Of a stretch of DNA of 64,000 bases, positions 53,252 to 61,984 are shown piece by piece. The first letter of the stretch is position 1. Each line of letters begins with the position of its first letter. The stretch covers positions 620,001 to 684,000 of the forward strand of contig NZ_CP157350.1 in NCBI RefSeq assembly GCF_051045985.1, in the 5' to 3' direction. A model generated the notes under the pieces. The model did no database searches, was not told the DNA's origin, and worked only from the letters and a program-made list of their open reading frames with translations. The DNA comes from Scardovia wiggsiae (GTDB lineage Bacteria; Actinomycetota; Actinomycetes; Actinomycetales; Bifidobacteriaceae). The position numbers and the translations under genes were made by a program.

Positions 53252-53977
53252 ATGTGCCCCGCTCTGCTTGTGTACGACAGCGGTATGCGTAAACTGTCTA
53301 TTGTGGACGATTTTGGATTATCCGGCAGCGATCTGGAGCAGATGTATCAGGAAGTCATTCTGGAGGCGTCAAAGGACCCGCACGGCAAGGCGCATTTTGC
53401 CCAGGATATTACATCTGCACAGTCAGAAAATGAGGATAACAGGGGCGTTCCCGGAAGGGCAGCGGCTTCAGCTGTGCTGACGGCAAGCCATGAGTACTGT
53501 GTGCCGGCGCAATCCCATCAGTTCAATCCTACCTGCGGCGATGAAGTCACTGTGCGTATTGAGCTTTCAGACGGGTCCGACGGTAAGCCTGTCCGTATAG
53601 AAAGCCTTTCATGGGATGGGCAGGGATGCTCTATATCGCAGGCAAGCCTGTCGATCATGTATGACCTGGTCCAGGGCAAAACACTTGAAGAGGCTATGGA
53701 GCTGGATGCCGTGTTCCATGAGCTGATGGATTCACGGGGCAAGGGCCTTGATGATGAAAGGAAAAACGACCTTCTCGAGGATGCCGTGGTATTCCAGGGC
53801 GCTTCCCAATACCCGATGCGCATAAAATGCGCACTCCTGGGATGGGAAGGCCTGAAGGATTCTGCTGCTTCCGCTCTGGCCCGGATCAGCACAGTACCCG
53901 GTGGAAAGGGGTCTGCCGTCAGCCCGAAGCAGGCTGCACGGTCCATGTCGGAATCCGGTGATAGGGGACAGGAATAG
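53252..53977 (+). CDS. sufU: SufU-type Fe-S assembly sulfur-transfer protein, with insertion
   Basis: A 241-residue SufU/NifU-N-like protein. The three conserved zinc/sulfur cysteines are in NPTCGDEVTV, DGQGCSISQAS and IKCALLGWEG. The usual start motif (LYQEVILEHYKNPHGK-like) appears as QMYQEVILEASKDPHGK. About 40 residues (roughly 47-88) are inserted between it and the first Cys motif, so the protein is long for the family (usually 140-160). ATG 53285 (MRKLSIVDD) is an equally possible start. A Gly/Ser-rich tail ends the protein. 42 bases after sufS. Confidence 0.9.
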   Translation: MCPALLVYDSGMRKLSIVDDFGLSGSDLEQMYQEVILEASKDPHGKAHFAQDITSAQSENEDNRGVPGRAAASAVLTASHEYCVPAQSHQFNPTCGDEVTVRIELSDGSDGKPVRIESLSWDGQGCSISQASLSIMYDLVQGKTLEEAMELDAVFHELMDSRGKGLDDERKNDLLEDAVVFQGASQYPMRIKCALLGWEGLKDSAASALARISTVPGGKGSAVSPKQAARSMSESGDRGQE

Positions 53978-53997
53978 GTAAAGATAAGGAGCCGGAC

Positions 53998-54447
53998 ATG
54001 GCAGGGGAAACTGAGCATAATACCCATAAAACCGATAGGGAAGGGGCTGTGCAGGATGTGCCTGAGCAGGCCGGACAGGGGGGTATCACCATCACTTCGC
54101 TGGATGATATAGGCCGTGCTACTGCTGAAGATATCAGGGAAGCCCTCCACCAGGTCATGGACCCTGAACTGGGGATTGATGTTATTGATCTGGGGCTGGT
54201 CTATGGTATTGAGATAGACCATCTTGGACGGTGCATTATTACTATGACGCTGACAACGCCTGCCTGCCCTCTGACAGACCTTATTGAAGATGAGTGCGCC
54301 AGTGCGCTGGCCGGGATCGTTGATGAATTCCGCGTAGACTGGACATGGACGCCGCCATGGAGCATAGATATGATAACGCCTGAGGGTGCAGAACAGCTCG
54401 CCGCACTGGGCTTCAACCTTAACAGCCTGCCGCGGGCCTATGCCTGA
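53998..54447 (+). CDS. DUF59/MIP18-family Fe-S assembly protein (SufT-like)
   Basis: A 149-residue protein ending the suf operon. The DUF59 core starts DIREALHQVMDPELGIDVID, continues LGLVYGIEI, and includes TLTTPACPLTDLIEDECASA with the conserved Cys, and VDWTWTPPWSIDMIT. The N-terminal 40 residues are an acidic polar extension. Homologues mature Fe-S proteins; linkage to suf genes is common in actinobacteria. Starts 20 bases after sufU with AAGGAGCC upstream. Confidence 0.9.
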   Translation: MAGETEHNTHKTDREGAVQDVPEQAGQGGITITSLDDIGRATAEDIREALHQVMDPELGIDVIDLGLVYGIEIDHLGRCIITMTLTTPACPLTDLIEDECASALAGIVDEFRVDWTWTPPWSIDMITPEGAEQLAALGFNLNSLPRAYA

Positions 54448-54480
54448 CTTATGATGGCCAGCCATAGGCCGACAGCATAG

Positions 54481-55728
54481 TTACGCTTCAATCACAGTGC
54501 CCTTCGGGACAACAGTGATACCTTCGGGAGTAATGGTCAGCCCCCGTGCGCTGTCCCTGTCATGGTCGAGGCCGACAGCAGCATTTTCCTCCACGATAAC
54601 ATCCTTATCGAGGATAGCCTTATAGACGCGGGCATTCCGGTGGATCGCGCAGTTGTCCATAATGACTGAATCAACGACCTGGGACCATGAATGGACGCGG
54701 ACGTTCGTCGCAATGACGGAGTGGTTCACTTCGCCGCCCGAGATGATTGCCCCGGGGCATACCATGGATTCGGTGGCATGGCCCAGGCGGTCGGAATCTG
54801 CGTGGACGAACTTTGCGGGCGGGAGGGAACCTACATTGCTGTAAATCGGCCATTCGGCATTGTACAGGTCGAATTCAGGGACATGGGCAATCAGGTCCAT
54901 ATGGGCATCATAGAACTGTTTAAGGGTGCCGACGTCACGCCAGTAGTCCCTGTCCTGCTCGTTGGCGCCGGGGACATCGTTATCATGGAAATCATAGACC
55001 CCGGCCTGCTTGCGGGCAGCAAAGTACGGGGCTATATTGGTCCCCATATCGTGTTTGGAATCCGGGTCTTCAGCATCGATACGCAGTGCCTCAAAAAGCG
55101 AATCGGTGTTGGCAACATAATTCCCCATAGAAGCAAGCATCAGATCCGGTGCATCGGGGAGCCCCTGTGCTGTTGCCGGCTTTTCCTCGAAATTGGTAAT
55201 AAGCTTGCGGTCCTGCGGGTCGGTATTGATGACCCCGAACTGGTCCGACTGGGAAACAGGCTGCCGGATCGCAGCCACAGTAAATTCAGCGCCTGTATCG
55301 ATATGCGACTGGACCATCTGCCGGTAATCCATGCGGTATACATGGTCTGCCCCGAGGATAAGGACGATATCAGGCCGTACGTCTTCGATGATATTTATAG
55401 TCTGGGCGATCGCGTCGGCACTTCCGAGGTACCACCGTTTGCCCAGGCGCTGCTGTGCCGGGACAGTTGACACGTAGTTGTCCAGCAGGGAAGAGAAATG
55501 CCACACACGCGAAATATGGCGGTCCAGCGAATGGGATTTATACTGTGTGAGCACAATGATCTGACGGTAATCAGAGTTGACCAGGTTGCTTAGCGGGAAA
55601 TCGATCAGACGGTACATCCCGCCAAAAGGCACAGCCGGTTTCGCACGGTCGCGCGTCAGCGGCATCAGCCTCGTGCCTTCTCCCCCTGCCAGAATGATCG
55701 AAAGTACTTTCGGATTCTTTTTTGACAT
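54481..55728 (-). CDS. glgC: Glucose-1-phosphate adenylyltransferase
   Basis: A 415-residue enzyme that makes ADP-glucose, the committed glycogen precursor. The N-terminal catalytic domain has SIILAGGEGTRLMPLTRDRA, KPAVPFGGMYRLIDFPLSN and the catalytic region ILGADHVYRMDYRQM. The C-terminal beta-helix domain has NSVIMDNCAIHRNARV-like repeats and ends in GITVVPKGTVIEA. AGGAGAG precedes the ATG. It pairs functionally with glgX at 10.7 kb. Convergent with the suf operon, 34 bases apart. Confidence 0.96.
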   Translation of the reverse strand: MSKKNPKVLSIILAGGEGTRLMPLTRDRAKPAVPFGGMYRLIDFPLSNLVNSDYRQIIVLTQYKSHSLDRHISRVWHFSSLLDNYVSTVPAQQRLGKRWYLGSADAIAQTINIIEDVRPDIVLILGADHVYRMDYRQMVQSHIDTGAEFTVAAIRQPVSQSDQFGVINTDPQDRKLITNFEEKPATAQGLPDAPDLMLASMGNYVANTDSLFEALRIDAEDPDSKHDMGTNIAPYFAARKQAGVYDFHDNDVPGANEQDRDYWRDVGTLKQFYDAHMDLIAHVPEFDLYNAEWPIYSNVGSLPPAKFVHADSDRLGHATESMVCPGAIISGGEVNHSVIATNVRVHSWSQVVDSVIMDNCAIHRNARVYKAILDKDVIVEENAAVGLDHDRDSARGLTITPEGITVVPKGTVIEA

Positions 55729-55952
55729 AATCTCTCCTGACTTAGCTTCTTTGCAACTGGAATGGTATTGTGGTACTTCCTATTGTTGCACAAAAATAGT
55801 TTCGGCGTGTCGGATTCAGCAAATATCAGGTATGGAATTTTGGGAAGGGGTTCCTGTACAGTTAAAGGGATTTTCGCCCAGTGCAAAAATTAGGTATCCA
55901 TAATCAGGCCAGCATGGCTATGCTGCCGTGTGTGGCATGCAAAAGGAGAGGT

Positions 55953-57317
55953 ATGGCTTTGAATCTCACATGGAAGCTTCACGGCGACGGCAAACATATT
56001 GCCCCAGGTGAAGTGATCGAACCGGATGAACGGCTGACATGGGGGCGTACCGCAGGTATCGGTGCCCAGCATGTTATTGCAATGTTTGGGGCGACGTTCC
56101 TGGTCCCTATACTGACAAAATTCGACCCGTCGGTAACGCTGTTCTTCACAGCCCTGTCGACAGCGCTGTTCCTGCTGATCAATAATAATGTGCTGCCCAG
56201 CTATCTGGGCAGCTCTTTTGCTTTTATAGCCCCAATCAGTGCTGTTACCGCTGCACACCAGGGGATGGAAGGGTTCCAGCTGGCGAGCTTCGGTATCCTG
56301 TGCACGGGTGCCACGCTTGCGGCTGTAGGTATTATTGTCCATTTTGCGGGCGCAAAGTGGATCGATACTGTTATGCCTCCTGTAGTCAACGGGGCGATAG
56401 TGGCGATCATCGGCTTCAACCTTGCCCCAAGTGCATGGAATAATTTCAAAAAGGCGCCGGTAACAGCTATTGTCACCCTTGTATCAGTAATGCTTATATC
56501 TGTCTTTTTCAAAGGGCTTATCGGGCGTCTGAACATCCTCCTCGGTGTGGTGATCGGGTACATTGTTGCCTGTTTCCGGGGCGAGGTCAATTTTTCCCCT
56601 ATCGGCAAGGCTGCGTGGTTCGGATTGCCTGCTTTCCATACCCCGAAGGCTGATTTCAGCATACTGGCGATGTTCCTTCCCGTGGTGTTCGTCCTTATTG
56701 CCGAGAATATCGGCCATGTCAAATCTGTCTCGCTGATGACCGGCCGGGATTATGACGGACGTATCGGCCGTTCGCTTTTTGCTGACGGCCTGGGGACAGT
56801 GTTTGCAGGTATAGGCGGAGGGTCAGGCACCACGACGTATGCTGAAAATATCGGTGTTATGGCTGCAACGAAAGTCTATTCGACTGCCGCCTACTGGTTT
56901 GCGGCACTGTTTGCACTTATCCTCAGCCTGTGCCCCAAGTTCGGCGCCGTTATCAACACCATACCCGAGGGTGTCCTGGGCGGGGTGACTACGCTGCTGT
57001 ACGGCATGATCGGCATGCTTGGCGTGCGGATATGGGTAGAGAATAAAGTTGATTTTGCCAAGCCTGTGAATATGACAGTAGGCGCCGTAACAATGATCAT
57101 CGGCATCGCAGATTTCACTTTTGCCGTCCATGGCGTCAGCTTCAACGGTATTGCGATCGGTTCTGTTGCTGCCCTCGCTGTCTACCACCTTCTGAAGCTG
57201 CTGGGCACAGCTACCGGCGTCATCAAGGACAGCTCCGATTATATTACGGAGAAGGCCGATACGGCGCCTCTGTCGGGGACGGGGCGGGATGAAAATATTT
57301 CGCCCGGGGAAAGGTGA
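55953..57317 (+). CDS. Uracil/xanthine permease (NCS2, UraA-like)
   Basis: A 454-residue transporter with about 12-14 membrane segments. ATG 55953 is chosen because AGGAGAGG lies just upstream; an ATG 24 codons earlier has none. GIGAQHVIAMFGATFLVPIL, PSYLGSSFAFIAPISAV, VLIAENIGHVKSVSLMTGRD and GIGGGSGTTTYAENIGVMAA are strongly UraA-like, so uracil is the likely substrate. It is the second NCS2 carrier in the window; the one at 29.3 kb is linked to xpt. Confidence 0.93.
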   Translation: MALNLTWKLHGDGKHIAPGEVIEPDERLTWGRTAGIGAQHVIAMFGATFLVPILTKFDPSVTLFFTALSTALFLLINNNVLPSYLGSSFAFIAPISAVTAAHQGMEGFQLASFGILCTGATLAAVGIIVHFAGAKWIDTVMPPVVNGAIVAIIGFNLAPSAWNNFKKAPVTAIVTLVSVMLISVFFKGLIGRLNILLGVVIGYIVACFRGEVNFSPIGKAAWFGLPAFHTPKADFSILAMFLPVVFVLIAENIGHVKSVSLMTGRDYDGRIGRSLFADGLGTVFAGIGGGSGTTTYAENIGVMAATKVYSTAAYWFAALFALILSLCPKFGAVINTIPEGVLGGVTTLLYGMIGMLGVRIWVENKVDFAKPVNMTVGAVTMIIGIADFTFAVHGVSFNGIAIGSVAALAVYHLLKLLGTATGVIKDSSDYITEKADTAPLSGTGRDENISPGER

Positions 57318-57440
57318 TTTCCGGCAGCGGCGCATAAGGCGCATAAACTGAGTGCCGGCGTGCTTAGACACACGCAACACGTAAGGCTGTACTTCGGCCA
57401 GTGGGCGTGGTAGGCTATTCTACTGTTGCGTGAAGCATCT

Positions 57441-57528
57441 GTCCGGGTGGCGGAATGGTAGACGCGCTAGCTTGAGGTGCTAGTGCCCATCTTGTACGGG
57501 CGTACGGGTTCAACTCCCGTTCCGGACA
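57441..57528 (+). tRNA. tRNA-Leu(GAG)
   Basis: An 88-nt class II cloverleaf. The acceptor GTCCGGG pairs with TCCGGAC, discriminator A. The anticodon loop CTTGAGG gives anticodon GAG. A long variable arm (TGCCCATCTTGTACGGGCG) and T-loop TTCAACT are present. No CCA is encoded. It contrasts with the short tRNA-Leu(CAA) at 3.9 kb. Confidence 0.96.
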
Positions 57529-57532
57529 CAAT

Positions 57533-57555
57533 AAAGCCCCGTGAGCGGGGCTTTT
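57533..57555 (+). terminator. Intrinsic terminator of tRNA-Leu(GAG)
   Basis: AAAGCCCCGTGAGCGGGGCTTTT, five bases after the tRNA end. Confidence 0.9.
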
Positions 57556-57635
57556 CTGTATCTGCTAGATCTGTAATCCTGATTGCAGCAGACGCGGCTG
57601 TCATAAATGATCGCAAGCCTTGCTAAAGTATCAGT

Positions 57636-58517
57636 ATGACGTTCCCCCTGTTCATAGTCCCTCAGCTGCGGGAAAGCATCAGTCTGCCTGAAACGCCGTC
57701 CACCGATGGCGATGGCAGCTCAAGTCTTGCAGGCACTGAAGCGGTCCTGCCTGCCGGTGTATACCAGCACGCCGTCAAGGCCATGAGGCTGGGCAATAAT
57801 GATACGTTATGGCTCAGCGATGGTATGGGGCTCAAGGTCAGGGCAGTTATCACAGACAGCTCGGAAGGGATGGTCCGCATAGAGGGCCAGTCATATGAAT
57901 CTGCCCCCCAGATCAGGCTGGGCCTTATCCAGGCGCTGGCGAAATCCGGACGGGATGAACAGGCTGTTGAAATGGCTGTGGAGATTGGGGCGGATGCTGT
58001 CATCCCGTGGCAGGCTGACCGCAGCATAGTCCAGTGGAAAGGCCCCAGGGCTGCTAAAGGGCGGGAGAAGTGGCATGACCGCCTTGTTATGGCAGCGGAA
58101 CAATCACGGCGCTCCCGGGTGCCTGAGCTGGGGCAGCTTATGGTTACGAAACAGCTGGTCCCGTGGGCTGCCGGGCAGGTTCAGTCCGGCAATGCGGTTA
58201 TCGTGCTCCATCAGGATGCAGCTGATACATGGGGGGATATATCGCGGATGCTTTTAGGACAGTATGCCCGGACCATGGACGATGGTGCTGCCCATGATGC
58301 AGGGGGCAGCGCATCAGCCCCCAGATATATTTATATTGCTGCAGGCCCTGAGGGCGGGATCAGCAGCAGTGAGATTGAACAGCTGAGATCTGCCGGGGCA
58401 TATATAACACTGCTGGGCAGGAATATCCTGCGCGCTTCGAGTGCCGGCCCTGTTGCCCTGGCCCTGCTTTCCGAGGCTTTTGGGAGGTTCAGTGCAGGGC
58501 GGCAGGGGCTAATATAG
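57636..58517 (+). CDS. rsmE: 16S rRNA (uracil1498-N3)-methyltransferase
   Basis: A 293-residue SPOUT methyltransferase that modifies U1498 of 16S rRNA. A PUA-like N-domain (YQHAVKAMRLGNNDTLWLSD) leads to the knot domain with IQALAKSGRDEQAVEMAVEI, the SAM-binding AAGPEGGISSSEIEQL and LLGRNILRASSAGPVALALL. An insert (~205-225, Asp/Gly/Ala-rich) precedes the knot. It starts the rsmE-HIT-phoH-ybeY-corC-era run, all on the plus strand with short gaps or overlaps. Confidence 0.93.
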   Translation: MTFPLFIVPQLRESISLPETPSTDGDGSSSLAGTEAVLPAGVYQHAVKAMRLGNNDTLWLSDGMGLKVRAVITDSSEGMVRIEGQSYESAPQIRLGLIQALAKSGRDEQAVEMAVEIGADAVIPWQADRSIVQWKGPRAAKGREKWHDRLVMAAEQSRRSRVPELGQLMVTKQLVPWAAGQVQSGNAVIVLHQDAADTWGDISRMLLGQYARTMDDGAAHDAGGSASAPRYIYIAAGPEGGISSSEIEQLRSAGAYITLLGRNILRASSAGPVALALLSEAFGRFSAGRQGLI

Positions 58518-58556
58518 AGGATATCCGGTAAAATATAAGCCAAAAAGGAGCTTAAA

Positions 58557-58895
58557 ATGCATACTGAAGAAGACTGCCTGTTCTGCAGGATTGTTGCCGG
58601 CACAGTGCCGAGCACTAAAGTGTTTGAGAACAGTACAACGTATGCTTTTAAAGATATCCATCCCCAGGCGAAAGTCCACGTACTCGTAGTACCGAAAAAG
58701 CATTACGCTGATGTGCATGAGCTGGCTGAGTCAGACCCCGCAGAACTGGCTGATATCATTAGTGTTGCCCAGCATATAGCGGATGAGGAATACCATGGCC
58801 ATTTCCGTCTGGAGTTCAACACCGGCGAAGACGCAGGGCAAAGCGTATTCCATGTCCATGCACACGTGCTTACCGGGGAAAAATTAGAGGAGTAG
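58557..58895 (+). CDS. HIT (histidine triad) family protein
   Basis: A 112-residue Hint-type nucleotide hydrolase. CLFCRIVAGTVPSTKVFEN is the typical start and GQSVFHVHAHVLTGEKL holds the histidine triad (HxHxHxx). By family knowledge these act on purine nucleoside phosphoramidates; the physiological substrate is not known. AAAGGAG lies 7 bases ahead of the ATG. Twelve bases before phoH. Confidence 0.94.
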   Translation: MHTEEDCLFCRIVAGTVPSTKVFENSTTYAFKDIHPQAKVHVLVVPKKHYADVHELAESDPAELADIISVAQHIADEEYHGHFRLEFNTGEDAGQSVFHVHAHVLTGEKLEE

Positions 58896-58907
58896 TCCTG
58901 CAGCTAT

Positions 58908-60038
58908 ATGGCGTCAACAACAAGAACTGTTATCATACCGGATGAGCTTGAACCGGTGTCAGTATTCGGCCCGGAAGACAGTGTTATCCGTACAGTCGAA
59001 AAAGCATATCCCGAACTGTCTATAGCCGTCCGCGGGAATAGGGTCGCGATCGTGTCCCAGTATTCGCGGACTGAACCGCAGGCAGAGGAAGCGGAAAGTT
59101 TTATCCATGGGCTTATTGATGCCGCTTATACAGCGCCGATTGATGCGGATGAGGCGGGCAGGCTGCTGGATCACAGGATATCCAGAAAAGCGGACCGCAA
59201 AGAGAGGAAGATCATTTCGCGTAATCCGCGGGGCGGCACCAGCTCAGACAGCCCGGATCTGCACCGCAAAGGTGCCGCCGGCGCAGGAAGCAGCGATAAC
59301 GGTGTTTTGGGGATTGTGCCTATATTAGGCGGGCGTATGCCTAGTGTTATCACTATGGCGCACGGTACCCCGGTACGTGCGAAAACACCGGGACAGGCAG
59401 CATATGTCAGTGCGATAGGGACGCATACTGTGACATTTGCCATAGGCCCGGCGGGGACGGGGAAGACATATCTTGCTGTGGCCAAAGCAGTGCGGGCTTT
59501 TGATGACGGGACAGTGCGGCGGATCGTCCTTACCCGGCCCGCTGTAGAGGCTGGGGAATCCCTGGGGTTCCTTCCGGGGACGCTTGATGAGAAAGTGGAC
59601 CCCTATCTGCGCCCTCTGTATGATGCCCTTGCTGACATGCTGGGCAATGAACGCTTGCAGCGCTATCTGTCCAACGGCACCATTGAAGTGGCCCCGCTTG
59701 CATATATGCGCGGACGGACTTTGAATGATGCTTATGTGATCCTTGACGAGGCGCAGAATACAACCCAGCATCAGATGAAGATGTTCCTGACCCGTTTAGG
59801 GTTCAATACCCGTATGATTATTACCGGGGATTCCACACAGGTCGATTTCGCAGTACGCAACTCAGGGCTCAAGGATATTGAGGATATCCTTGGAAGTGTT
59901 GATGATATTGCTTTCATACACCTTGACAGCCGTGATGTGGTCAGGCACAGCCTGGTCGCCAGGATAGTAGATGCCTACCAAGAATACGGCGGCAGGCAGG
60001 AAGCAGAGCACAGGGGGAGGAACGGCAGTGAGCGTTGA
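58908..60038 (+). CDS. phoH: PhoH-like ATPase
   Basis: A 376-residue PhoH2-like P-loop protein. A KH-like N-domain (residues ~1-110) precedes the ATPase. Walker A is FAIGPAGTGKTYLAVAKAV, sensor motifs follow in IVLTRPAVEAGESLGFLPG, and Walker B is YVILDEAQNTTQHQMK, then IITGDSTQVDFA. Often coupled to ybeY and implicated in RNA metabolism. The ybeY start overlaps its end by 11 bases, which implies translational coupling. Confidence 0.94.
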   Translation: MASTTRTVIIPDELEPVSVFGPEDSVIRTVEKAYPELSIAVRGNRVAIVSQYSRTEPQAEEAESFIHGLIDAAYTAPIDADEAGRLLDHRISRKADRKERKIISRNPRGGTSSDSPDLHRKGAAGAGSSDNGVLGIVPILGGRMPSVITMAHGTPVRAKTPGQAAYVSAIGTHTVTFAIGPAGTGKTYLAVAKAVRAFDDGTVRRIVLTRPAVEAGESLGFLPGTLDEKVDPYLRPLYDALADMLGNERLQRYLSNGTIEVAPLAYMRGRTLNDAYVILDEAQNTTQHQMKMFLTRLGFNTRMIITGDSTQVDFAVRNSGLKDIEDILGSVDDIAFIHLDSRDVVRHSLVARIVDAYQEYGGRQEAEHRGRNGSER

Positions 60039-60606
60039 TATTACTAATGAGACCCAATGGGATATCAATCCTATGGTATTTTCCGATCTGGCAGTATGGA
60101 CGATGGACCAGATGCATGTCAGCACACACAGTGACCTTTCGGTCTCCTTTATTGAGCCTGAGCCTATGGCCCAGCTGCATATGCGCTGGATGAACCTTGA
60201 AGGGCCTACTGATGTCATGAGTTTCCCGATGGATGAGCTGCGTCCGGGGAGCGGGCGAAATTATCCGGAAGGACTGCTCGGCGATATCATCCTCTGCCCC
60301 CGGGTGGCAGCGGATCAGGCTGCTGCTGCGGGGCATTCCACGATCGAAGAAATGATGCTCCTGACGGTCCACGGGATCCTCCATCTCCTGGGGTACGACC
60401 ATTCGACCCCCGCAGACGAACAGCGCATGTTCGGCATACAGCGCCAGCTCCTGCTTACTTTCCTTTCTGTGCGTTCAGGGACACTCAATGATGTGGCCCC
60501 TCCCGGTAACGGCAGCGGTACGGACAGCGAAGGCTTTATCACATATACCGATATCGATACAGATACGGCTGCAGATGCAGCTGCCGGGGAAAGTGCAGCG
60601 GAATAA
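60028..60606 (+). CDS. ybeY: Endoribonuclease YbeY
   Basis: A 192-residue zinc-dependent RNase for 16S rRNA maturation and ribosome quality control. GTG 60028 is chosen because GGGGGAGG lies 8 bases upstream inside phoH. SVSFIEPEPMAQLHMRWMN and GPTDVMSFPMDE are conserved, and the zinc motif is LLTVHGILHLLGYDHSTPAD (HxxxHxxxxxH). A C-terminal extension of about 45 residues is Asp/Thr/Ala-rich and unlikely to be structured. Confidence 0.95.
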   Translation: MSVDITNETQWDINPMVFSDLAVWTMDQMHVSTHSDLSVSFIEPEPMAQLHMRWMNLEGPTDVMSFPMDELRPGSGRNYPEGLLGDIILCPRVAADQAAAAGHSTIEEMMLLTVHGILHLLGYDHSTPADEQRMFGIQRQLLLTFLSVRSGTLNDVAPPGNGSGTDSEGFITYTDIDTDTAADAAAGESAAE

Positions 60607-61971
60607 ATGGATATCCCAACACTGATTGCTATCGCAGCCCTTACTGCTGCAGCAATCCTTACTGTGTGGTTTGCTATCATCATGGCGGTCTGCGAAACTG
60701 CTATCGGCCGGGTATCACGGTCAACGCTCAACAATATGGTTGTTGAGGTACAGACGAATGATGAGTCCGATTTTGTCAGCAGGAGGAAGCTTAAGCGTAT
60801 CCATGCGGTGCAGAAGTTTGTCACGCATCGTTATGCTACAGCTGCATCATGCTCTTTTATGCGGATCGTTGCCAATATATGCGAAGGCGTTTTTATAGCG
60901 GTTATTGCCCAGCTTGCCGGTGCTGCAGTATGGCTCCAGCTGCTTTCAGGAGCCATTGCAGCGCTGGCCGTGGCAGTCATATCTAATTTTGTCCGTCCGC
61001 GGACATCAAGTATCGATTCCGTCCACGTTATGATGCGGTATTCCCGTCTGGTGGCGTTTGTCCTGGCTCTGACGCCGTTCACCCTCCACTCGGAGAAGAA
61101 CAGGTCTTCCAGGCTCGAAGAGCAGAACCTGTCTGATGATGAAGAGGTTGAAAAAGCCCATCTTGAGCAAGGGCGTGCAGCAATCGAACGGCTTGTCGAA
61201 AATAATATTTTTGACAAAGAGATTTCTGAGATGCTGCGTAATGTATTGACGCTGTCGGATACCCTCACACGTGAGATCATGGTCCCCAGGACCGATATGT
61301 TCTGTGTCGGGACGGGAACAACGCTGGGCAACCTGCTGAAAATGTGCTCGCGGTCAGGCTTCTCTCGGGTGCCCGTTATCGGGGAGTCTGTTGACGACCT
61401 CGCCGGGATGGCATACCTGAAAGATGCTGTCCGTGCGGTTGCCTTCAACCCTTCAGCCGGCAGCCGTACTGTCGATACTATAACCCGCAGCCCAATGCTT
61501 GTGCCGGAATCCAAGCCGGTTGATGACCTGTTCCACGATATGCAGGCTGAACGGCAGCATGTAGCGGTAGTTGTTGATGAATACGGCGGCATCGCAGGTA
61601 TGGTGACCATTGAAGATGCGCTGGAACAGATCGTCGGCGAAATGGAAGATGAACATGACCGTGTACAGCACCAGGATCCTGAACAGCTGGAAAACGGCGG
61701 CTGGAAGGTCCCTGCGCGCACATCACTTGCCGATATTGAAGAGCTTTTCGAAATGGATATAGATGAGGATGATGTGGATACGGTATACGGCTTGCTCACC
61801 AAAGCCCTGGGGAGTGTGCCGATCGTAGGTTCAACAGCAGCGATCCACGGGCTGCAGCTGACAGCTGTGGACCAGGCCGGCCGCCGCAAGAAAGTCTCCA
61901 CGATAGTCGTTGAACGGGAAAGCATAGGCCGTCAGCACAGCGGCAGCAGCGAGGATGACGGCAATGAGTGA
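60607..61971 (+). CDS. CorC/HlyC-family membrane protein with CBS pair
   Basis: A 454-residue protein directly following the ybeY stop. The N-terminal DUF21 (CNNM) part has membrane segments at about residues 5-27, 75-100, 105-125 and 140-155. The CBS pair includes IMVPRTDMFCVGTGTTLGNL and HVAVVVDEYGGIAGMVTIED. The C-terminal CorC_HlyC domain (GWKVPARTSLADIEELFEM and following) is present. Such proteins are Mg/Co efflux or transport regulators. Its position between ybeY and era is conserved in many Gram-positive bacteria. Start ATG, with the ribosome site inside ybeY. Confidence 0.93.
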   Translation: MDIPTLIAIAALTAAAILTVWFAIIMAVCETAIGRVSRSTLNNMVVEVQTNDESDFVSRRKLKRIHAVQKFVTHRYATAASCSFMRIVANICEGVFIAVIAQLAGAAVWLQLLSGAIAALAVAVISNFVRPRTSSIDSVHVMMRYSRLVAFVLALTPFTLHSEKNRSSRLEEQNLSDDEEVEKAHLEQGRAAIERLVENNIFDKEISEMLRNVLTLSDTLTREIMVPRTDMFCVGTGTTLGNLLKMCSRSGFSRVPVIGESVDDLAGMAYLKDAVRAVAFNPSAGSRTVDTITRSPMLVPESKPVDDLFHDMQAERQHVAVVVDEYGGIAGMVTIEDALEQIVGEMEDEHDRVQHQDPEQLENGGWKVPARTSLADIEELFEMDIDEDDVDTVYGLLTKALGSVPIVGSTAAIHGLQLTAVDQAGRRKKVSTIVVERESIGRQHSGSSEDDGNE

Positions 61972-61984
61972 AGGTAGGGAAAAC

